From Alphaproteobacteria bacterium (GTDB taxonomy: Bacteria; Pseudomonadota; Alphaproteobacteria; Micavibrionales; Micavibrionaceae), in NCBI GenBank assembly GCA_030427765.1, contig JAUICS010000093.1:1-6061 (forward strand): a stretch of 6,061 nt of DNA, in the 5' to 3' direction. Under the pieces are notes generated by a model, which was given only the letters and a program-made list of their open reading frames with translations, had not been told where the DNA came from and ran no database searches. Numbering within the stretch: the stretch's first letter is position 1; every line of letters starts with the position of its first letter. Below are positions 1 to 3,725 of the stretch, piece by piece. Made by a program: the position numbers and the translations under genes.

Positions 1-652
1 AACGGTTGCCAATATCATCACGGATAACCAGACGGTCGACCACAACCTCGATATCATGTTTGATTTTTTTATCGAGCTCCGGAACCTCGGTAATTTCATA
101 AAGGGTCCCATCGACCTTTACACGCTGAAACCCCTTTGCCTGAAGCTCCTTAAATTCCTTGCGGTACTCGCCTTTCCTGCCGCGGACAATCGGCGCAAGG
201 ATATACAGGCGCGTTCCGTCACCGTACTCACGTATACGGTCCACCATCTGGGTAATCGTCTGGCTGGTAATCGGTTTACCGGTGGCCGGTGAATACGGAA
301 TACCGATACGCGCCCACAAAAGACGCATGTAATCATATATCTCCGTAACAGTTCCAACCGTTGAGCGCGGATTTTTGGATGTGGTTTTTTGTTCAATCGA
401 AATGGCAGGCGATAATCCTTCAATCGAATCAACATCCGGTTTTTGCATTAATTCCAAAAACTGGCGGGCATAGGCGGACAGACTTTCTACGTATCGGCGT
501 TGCCCCTCCGCATATACCGTATCAAAGGCGAGTGATGATTTTCCCGAACCGGACAAACCCGTAATAACCACAAGACTATCCCGCGGAATATCAACGTTTA
601 TATTTTTCAGGTTATGTTCACGCGCACCGCGCACCGAAATATTTTTCTGCAT
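1..652 (-). CDS. uvrA: UvrA, excinuclease ABC subunit A (N-terminal part, cut by window edge)
   Basis: UvrA is the damage-sensing ATPase of nucleotide excision repair; as a dimer it loads UvrB at bulky lesions in the cytoplasm. Translation gives 217 codons, running off the left edge, about a quarter of the usual ~950 residues. The start [18 protein letters not shown] matches the family N-terminus. Walker A of the first ABC domain, GLSGSGKS, is at residues 32-39, followed by [23 protein letters not shown] and the conserved [12 protein letters not shown] and NPRSTVGT segments, then the UvrB-binding region start. The GIPYSPATG stretch looks alphaproteobacterial. The ATG is fixed by homology and by an in-frame TAA nine bases upstream. 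A Shine-Dalgarno-like AAAGAGG ends only one base before the ATG, too close for normal use; a -10-like TATAAA lies just upstream. The small membrane protein gene ends 62 bp upstream on the same strand, so co-transcription is possible. Confidence 0.97.
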   Translation of the reverse strand, partial: MQKNISVRGAREHNLKNINVDIPRDSLVVITGLSGSGKSSLAFDTVYAEGQRRYVESLSAYARQFLELMQKPDVDSIEGLSPAISIEQKTTSKNPRSTVGTVTEIYDYMRLLWARIGIPYSPATGKPITSQTITQMVDRIREYGDGTRLYILAPIVRGRKGEYRKEFKELQAKGFQRVKVDGTLYEITEVPELDKKIKHDIEVVVDRLVIRDDIGNR

Positions 653-657
653 GCCTC

Positions 658-687
658 TTTATATGCATTTTGGCAGCAGAAAAACAA
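658..687 (-). promoter_or_regulatory. Candidate promoter for uvrA, possibly giving a leaderless mRNA
   Basis: On the minus strand TTGTTT (687-682) is followed by an 18-base spacer and TATAAA (663-658). The -10 matches consensus at five of six positions, the -35 at three. Transcription would begin around 650-652, that is at or beside the uvrA ATG. It overlaps the poorly spaced AAAGAGG (660-654). Prediction only. Confidence 0.35.
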
Positions 688-714
688 TAGTCCTGATGAT
701 TTTACAGGGAATAA

Positions 715-1104
715 TTATTTCAGGTTTTCTTCCGTAACCTCGCCGGATGTAATATCCTTAAATAGTTGGTTATTTTTCATTTCTTTTTCGAATGTTCGTG
801 TGTCACCGGAGGAAAGCATTTTTTGGGCTTCGGCCGCGGCCAAGCTTTCAAGCGTGCCAATATCCGTAACTTTTTCGGCACGTGCATATGTGCTGTTTGC
901 GTCCTTGGTAACAAAGCCTGTATCCTTGGCTGCAATCTGCGAACCAACAGTTTTATCGATGAGTTTATCTTTCAATTCGGGATCTTTTGCAAATAACATA
1001 AAAACGCCTATTCCAACGGCACATACAAAGAAGAAAATCTTCACGTTCCGGCTTTTGCGCTTTTGCTTTTCCAGATCGGCCTGCATTGCTCTCAAACCCA
1101 GCAT
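715..1104 (-). CDS. Small single-pass membrane protein of unknown function
   Basis: I do not recognise the family. The 129-residue product has a basic N-terminus (KQKRKSRNVK, residues 13-22), one hydrophobic segment at about residues 23-39 (IFFFVCAVGIGVFMLFA), and a polar C-terminal region of about 90 residues rich in Lys, Asp, Glu and Thr. Positive charge before the segment predicts N-in topology with the C-terminal part in the periplasm. The C-terminal part looks helical and charged (TLESLAAAEAQKML, TRTFEKEMKNNQLFKDI), suggesting a short coiled or interaction region. An ATG two codons earlier (1110) also opens the frame, but AGGAG abuts it directly; the ATG at 1104 has six bases of spacing and is preferred. 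The gene points the same way as uvrA, 62 bp away, and is divergent from ssb. Whether it has anything to do with repair cannot be read from the sequence. Confidence 0.75.
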   Translation of the reverse strand: MLGLRAMQADLEKQKRKSRNVKIFFFVCAVGIGVFMLFAKDPELKDKLIDKTVGSQIAAKDTGFVTKDANSTYARAEKVTDIGTLESLAAAEAQKMLSSGDTRTFEKEMKNNQLFKDITSGEVTEENLK

Positions 1105-1110
1105 ATTCAT

Positions 1111-1115
1111 CTCCT
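1111..1115 (-). promoter_or_regulatory. Ribosome binding site that decides the membrane-protein start
   Basis: AGGAG on the minus strand is followed at once by ATG-AAT-ATG. The first ATG (1110-1108) has no spacing and the second (1104-1102) has six bases, so the second is the likelier initiator. Confidence 0.7.
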
Positions 1116-1120
1116 AATAA

Positions 1121-1180
1121 AAATTGCAAAATTGTTTTTTTAACAGACAATCCAATCTTATCCGCAAAGGGTTGCAATTT
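1121..1180. repeat. 9-bp perfect inverted repeat in the divergent intergenic region
   Basis: AAATTGCAA (1121-1129) is exactly complementary in reverse to TTGCAATTT (1172-1180), with 42 bases between. Each arm also holds the palindromic core TTGCAA. The arms flank where a promoter for the membrane-protein gene would be expected, but I see no convincing -35/-10 pair on the minus strand. It may be a paired protein-binding site or chance in AT-rich DNA. Confidence 0.4.
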
Positions 1181-1252
1181 GGTTAAAACATTCTTTAAAA
1201 ACAAAAAATCCTTTTGAAACGTTGAAAACCCTCGATTTTCGCAAAAAAGCCC

Positions 1253-1279
1253 TTGATATTTCACCTCACAACGTATTTT
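1253..1279 (+). promoter_or_regulatory. Weak candidate promoter for ssb
   Basis: TTGATA (1253-1258) and TATTTT (1274-1279) are separated by 15 bases, shorter than the usual 16-18. The -10 hexamer is the same as that of the better promoter at 2457-2485. Transcription would start near 1286, giving a leader of about 40 bases before ssb. Confidence 0.25.
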
Positions 1280-1299
1280 CTTTGTAGTACTCATCATAC

Positions 1300-1314
1300 G
1301 AACGAAATTTGAAA
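1300..1314 (+). promoter_or_regulatory. Near-match to the alphaproteobacterial LexA box upstream of ssb
   Basis: GAAC-N7-GAAA differs by one base from GAAC-N7-GAAC, the direct-repeat operator known for LexA in many Alphaproteobacteria. It lies 10 bases before the ssb ATG, and its second half touches the ribosome binding site AAGGA (1314-1318). ssb and uvrA are SOS genes in several bacteria, which makes the position reasonable, but one mismatch in an AT-rich leader can be chance. Confidence 0.3.
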
Positions 1315-1324
1315 AGGACTAACT

Positions 1325-1828
1325 ATGGCTGGTAGCGTAAATAAAGTAATTCTTATTGGAAATTTGGGCCGTGACCCCGAAATACGCGCCATGCAATCCG
1401 GCGACCGAGTTGCCAATCTGGCCATTGCCACATCCGAACGCTGGAAAGATAAAAGCACCGGTGAACAACGTGAAAAAACCGAATGGCACCGCGTTGTGGT
1501 ATTCAATCAGGGATTGATCAATGTTGCCGAAAATTACCTCAAGAAAGGATCAAAAGTATATCTTGAAGGGCAACTTGAAACACGCAAGTGGACGGATCAG
1601 TCCGGCGTTGAGAAATACTCAACAGAAATCGTATTACGTCCTTACCGCGGTGAACTCACCATGCTGGATAGCCGCAGCGGCGCCAATGACGGATTTGCAG
1701 GCTCACCGCCCGGCGGATATGCCGATTCCCAGCCTATGCAGCAACAAGCGGCGGCAGCGGGCGGCCAAGGCGGCGGCGGGTTCCAACCACCACCGGCAAG
1801 TGACATGGACGACGAGATCCCATTTTAA
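1325..1828 (+). CDS. ssb: Single-stranded DNA-binding protein SSB
   Basis: SSB coats single-stranded DNA during replication, recombination and repair, and recruits partners through its C-terminal tip. The 167-residue length is normal. Residues 1 to about 112 form the OB fold, starting [19 protein letters not shown], with the DNA-stacking aromatics Trp40, Trp54, Phe60 and Trp89 (E. coli Trp40, Trp54, Phe60, Trp88). Residues ~113-159 are a flexible Gly/Gln/Pro/Ala linker with an [11 protein letters not shown] run, encoded by GC-rich simple repeats. The protein ends in the classic acidic tip DMDDEIPF (160-167), which binds partner proteins. The ATG has a good ribosome site, AAGGA with six bases of spacing. 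The gene is divergent from the membrane-protein/uvrA pair and is followed after 16 bp by the DUF2059-like gene, probably on the same transcript. Confidence 0.98.
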   Translation: MAGSVNKVILIGNLGRDPEIRAMQSGDRVANLAIATSERWKDKSTGEQREKTEWHRVVVFNQGLINVAENYLKKGSKVYLEGQLETRKWTDQSGVEKYSTEIVLRPYRGELTMLDSRSGANDGFAGSPPGGYADSQPMQQQAAAAGGQGGGGFQPPPASDMDDEIPF

Positions 1829-1844
1829 GGACATGCATATAATA

Positions 1845-2396
1845 ATGACAAAACCACTTCATTTCTTCCTCACGTTTTTTATCTTGTTCATCGCACTTGC
1901 GACGACCAATACACGTTCCGTTGCGGAGGAAACTGTCATTGACACAGACCCGGCTTCGTCCGAAGTAACCGCAGATGATGTTGAAGACAAAGTTGAAGGC
2001 GTTAAAGAAGACCCGTTAAAAGATATTCCACCCGAGAAATTGAAACTGGCCAACAAGCTTGAATCCCTGCGCCCGGCATGGGAAGAATTAAATGTTTTCA
2101 TTCGCAATACGGCAAAGCAATTCCCAGAACACCGCCGGTTTGCGTTCATTGTTGCAATGGAACGTTCCATTGACAAAAACGCCGTAAAAACGGCGGCGGT
2201 ATCATCCCTTGCCGAAACGTTTTCGGAAGATGAACTTCGCGCCCTCATTCGTTTTTATGAGGATGAGGATATCCAGTCCGGTATGGCAAAAATGCAGGAA
2301 TATAAAGAACGTCTTCATCCGCAAGTATCCGAACTTCTCGATGCAGCCCTGATGAAAATTCGCAAAAGCCCGGGTTCGGAAAAGTTAAAACAGTAA
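1845..2396 (+). CDS. Secreted DUF2059-like protein of unknown function
   Basis: The 183-residue product starts with a Sec signal peptide: MTKPLH, hydrophobic core FFLTFFILFIALA, and a likely signal peptidase I site SVA|EE after residue 27. An acidic linker follows (about 30-65, many Asp/Glu/Val). The helical C-terminal part contains TFSEDELRALIRFYEDEDIQSGMAKM, which resembles the DUF2059 core where an Fs-x-x-E-L motif precedes an a-l-x-x-F-Y segment; the usual G of 'FYxSPxGQ' is replaced by acidic residues. I infer DUF2059 from this pattern only; the biochemical role of the family is not established to my knowledge. An in-frame ATG at 1833 is the alternative start; AAGGA (1827-1831) is one base from that ATG and 13 from this one, so neither spacing is ideal. 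The gene lies 16 bp behind ssb and is probably co-transcribed. Reading the frame further upstream only overlaps ssb out of frame. Confidence 0.8.
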   Translation: MTKPLHFFLTFFILFIALATTNTRSVAEETVIDTDPASSEVTADDVEDKVEGVKEDPLKDIPPEKLKLANKLESLRPAWEELNVFIRNTAKQFPEHRRFAFIVAMERSIDKNAVKTAAVSSLAETFSEDELRALIRFYEDEDIQSGMAKMQEYKERLHPQVSELLDAALMKIRKSPGSEKLKQ

Positions 2397-2447
2397 GCTT
2401 CGCCGTTCGCTTTATCACTTTAAAGTAGAAAAATTCACCCAAAAAGC

Positions 2448-2466
2448 GCAAAAAACTTGATTTTGC
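2448..2466. repeat. 6-bp inverted repeat over the -35 region
   Basis: GCAAAA (2448-2453) and TTTTGC (2461-2466) are exact inverted arms around a 7-base loop, AACTTGA, and the right arm overlaps the -35 hexamer. No T-tract follows, so it is not an intrinsic terminator for the upstream gene. It may add to the operator-like character of this region. Confidence 0.35.
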
Positions 2467-2485
2467 ATATATGCTGTGCTATTTT
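2457..2485 (+). promoter_or_regulatory. Sigma70-type promoter for the 350-residue gene
   Basis: TTGATT (-35, 2457-2462), a 17-base spacer, and TATTTT (-10, 2480-2485) preceded by TGC, the extended -10 element. Transcription would begin near 2492, leaving a leader of about 28 bases with the weak ribosome site GAGAAG (2506-2511) eight bases from the ATG. It implies that the gene at 2520 is transcribed separately from ssb. Confidence 0.6.
2465..2474. promoter_or_regulatory. Palindrome GCATATATGC inside the promoter spacer (operator candidate)
   Basis: GCATATATGC is a perfect 10-bp palindrome lying wholly in the spacer between the -35 and -10 hexamers of the 2457-2485 promoter. A dimeric repressor bound there would block RNA polymerase. 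Short AT-rich palindromes are common, so this is a candidate only. Confidence 0.35.
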
Positions 2486-2519
2486 TAAGAATAATTTTTA
2501 AAGTAGAGAAGTGTGATTA

Positions 2520-3572
2520 ATGCTACGCCCAGGTGCTGCAAGAAGATTACTTAGAGCAAAACGCGGTGACAGTGATGTTCAACCCGGCGATGATAGTGAA
2601 CCTGTTGGTACACGCAGAGTGGCTGATGCCGCCCCTTTAGATCCGGAAGATCCCCCGAGACGAAAACGAAGACAGCCTGAACAGACGGATGATCAGCGTG
2701 GTGGTGATACGAAGCTTCAATTTGGAGACGCAGCCGCGTTTGAGGATGCCGCAACACCGGAAACAAATGAAGATTTACTGGGTCCAGGATTCAATGCAGA
2801 CAGTGACACTATCCCTGATAAAAAAGAAGATGAGTCAGATAACTCCGAATTAAAAGAGATACGTAAATATACACGCGACAGCTTACTCGCCGCATTCAAC
2901 GCCGCCGCAAACCCACATCCACAGAAGAAAGATCATGCGGCTACAGTTAAGAAGACAGCCGAAGGGCGAATTCATGCCGAACATAAGGAGGAAATTGTCA
3001 TTGATGATGAAGATGACCTTAGAATCTTCCACAAATCAGGTCCGATCGAACGCTTCACAAAGGGATATTCCAGCCGTTTTGATACCGGCGTAAAGATCAA
3101 GATGCGTAAGTTTGTTGATGCACCTAATTTGGGAGAAGACATCGAAGTATCGATCCAGCAACACATTACACAAGCCGAAGTTACAGATGCAGCAGGCAAC
3201 AAAACGGAAGAAGCGCGTGTTCACGTCAGTATGACCGCGATGCCGGATGATAACTCACCACTTGCAAAATTTGGTGTGCGTCAAAGTGCCGATTTCTTTA
3301 TGCAGACGATGAGTGCATGTGAAGGACGTAAAGTAACAGTTCTGAACGGTAATAAAACAGAACGCGCGTTACAGTATTACGTCGGGCAAGAACTCAATAA
3401 ATACGGCGGGAATATTTCGTTCAACATGCCGGAAGAAGAGATCGAAAAACTTAAAAAAGCGGCAGAAAAACTGCCGCAAGAATTGAAAGATCAGATTGCC
3501 GAACGTATGCAATATCATGTTGTACAAATTGATCGTTTCACGAGATACTCTAACCCGGCATCGCCATCATAA
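2520..3572 (+). CDS. Unrecognised 350-residue protein with disordered charged N-terminus
   Basis: I do not recognise the family. Residues 1-16 are basic (MLRPGAARRLLRAKRG) without a hydrophobic core, so no signal peptide. Residues 17-110 are rich in Asp, Glu, Pro, Arg and Gln, contain the basic cluster PRRKRR (46-51), and are probably disordered. Residues 111-130 form a likely helix (ELKEIRKYTRDSLLAAFNAA). From about 158 the sequence looks folded, with alternating strands (IEVSIQQHITQAEVTD, ARVHVSMTAM). Residues 256-302 read as helix, strand, helix, strand: ADFFMQTMSACEGRKVTVLNG, then NKTERALQYYVGQEL and GGNISFNMP. A charged helix, PEEEIEKLKKAAEKL (304-318), follows. There is one cysteine (267) and no membrane segment. 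It has its own promoter and lies 123 bp after the DUF2059-like gene and 153 bp before gyrA. Cytoplasmic, nucleic-acid-associated or secreted without a Sec signal are all possible. Confidence 0.8.
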   Translation: MLRPGAARRLLRAKRGDSDVQPGDDSEPVGTRRVADAAPLDPEDPPRRKRRQPEQTDDQRGGDTKLQFGDAAAFEDAATPETNEDLLGPGFNADSDTIPDKKEDESDNSELKEIRKYTRDSLLAAFNAAANPHPQKKDHAATVKKTAEGRIHAEHKEEIVIDDEDDLRIFHKSGPIERFTKGYSSRFDTGVKIKMRKFVDAPNLGEDIEVSIQQHITQAEVTDAAGNKTEEARVHVSMTAMPDDNSPLAKFGVRQSADFFMQTMSACEGRKVTVLNGNKTERALQYYVGQELNKYGGNISFNMPEEEIEKLKKAAEKLPQELKDQIAERMQYHVVQIDRFTRYSNPASPS

Positions 3573-3609
3573 ACCGCAAACGCATTTTTATTCCAAAAAC
3601 ATAGGATTA

Positions 3610-3646
3610 ATGGTGGTTTAACGCCATCTATCGCTTGTCACGCCAT
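3610..3646. repeat. ACGCCAT direct repeats and a short hairpin upstream of gyrA
   Basis: ACGCCAT occurs at 3621-3627 and 3640-3646, 19 bp apart, close to two helical turns. The first copy pairs with the preceding ATGGTG (3610-3615) to make a six-base stem with one G-T pair and a six-base loop. The second copy begins at the last base of the candidate gyrA -35. No T-run follows the hairpin, so a terminator is unlikely; binding half-sites are an alternative. Confidence 0.35.
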
Positions 3647-3663
3647 TGCCACTTTGCTAGAAA
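3635..3663 (+). promoter_or_regulatory. Candidate gyrA promoter
   Basis: TTGTCA (3635-3640, five of six consensus) and TAGAAA (3658-3663, four of six) are 17 bases apart, with TGC directly before the -10 as in the 2457-2485 promoter. Transcription would start near 3670, giving a leader of about 56 bases. The rest of the 3573-3725 interval holds no gene that I can see. Confidence 0.5.
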
Positions 3664-3725
3664 TAAGAATGATTTTTCTTAAATCGCCAAAACACGTTTT
3701 AACGCAGCATTGTGAGCAATAATTT

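Larger units (their letters stand above)
2417..2507. repeat. Pair of 11-bp direct repeats flanking the promoter of the 350-residue gene
   Basis: TTTAAAGTAGA occurs at 2419-2429 and again at 2497-2507, starts 78 bp apart. The left copy is part of the perfect 10-bp palindrome ACTTTAAAGT (2417-2426). The right copy lies between the predicted transcription start and the ATG. The two copies bracket the promoter at 2457-2485, as paired binding sites for a looping or cooperative regulator would. Confidence 0.5.

Noticed and set aside
614..1117. Long plus-strand open frame opposite the membrane-protein gene
   Set aside because: Its translation looks like an antisense shadow (Ser/Phe-rich, no family features), while the minus strand has a good ribosome site and a coherent membrane protein.
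1224..1240. Inverted repeat GAAAA-CCCTCGA-TTTTC upstream of ssb
   Set aside because: Arms are five AT-rich bases with no T-tract; too weak to call a terminator or an operator.
1741..1790. GC-rich simple repeat in ssb as possible slippage or foreign DNA
   Set aside because: It encodes the Gly/Gln/Ala-rich linker typical of SSB proteins and keeps the frame to the conserved acidic tip.
1838..1843. Perfect TATAAT just before the DUF2059-like start
   Set aside because: No -35 is found 16-18 bases upstream, and transcription would start after the ATG at 1845; most likely chance, although it is part of the recurring TGCATATA motif.
1521..1844. Upstream extension of the DUF2059-like reading frame into ssb
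   Set aside because: This part runs out of frame through the well-conserved ssb gene, and the signal peptide begins only at 1833/1845, so the longer protein is not real.
2394..2416. Possible terminator hairpin AAGC...GCTT after the DUF2059-like gene
   Set aside because: The stem is only four bases with a 10-base loop and is not followed by a clear T-tract.
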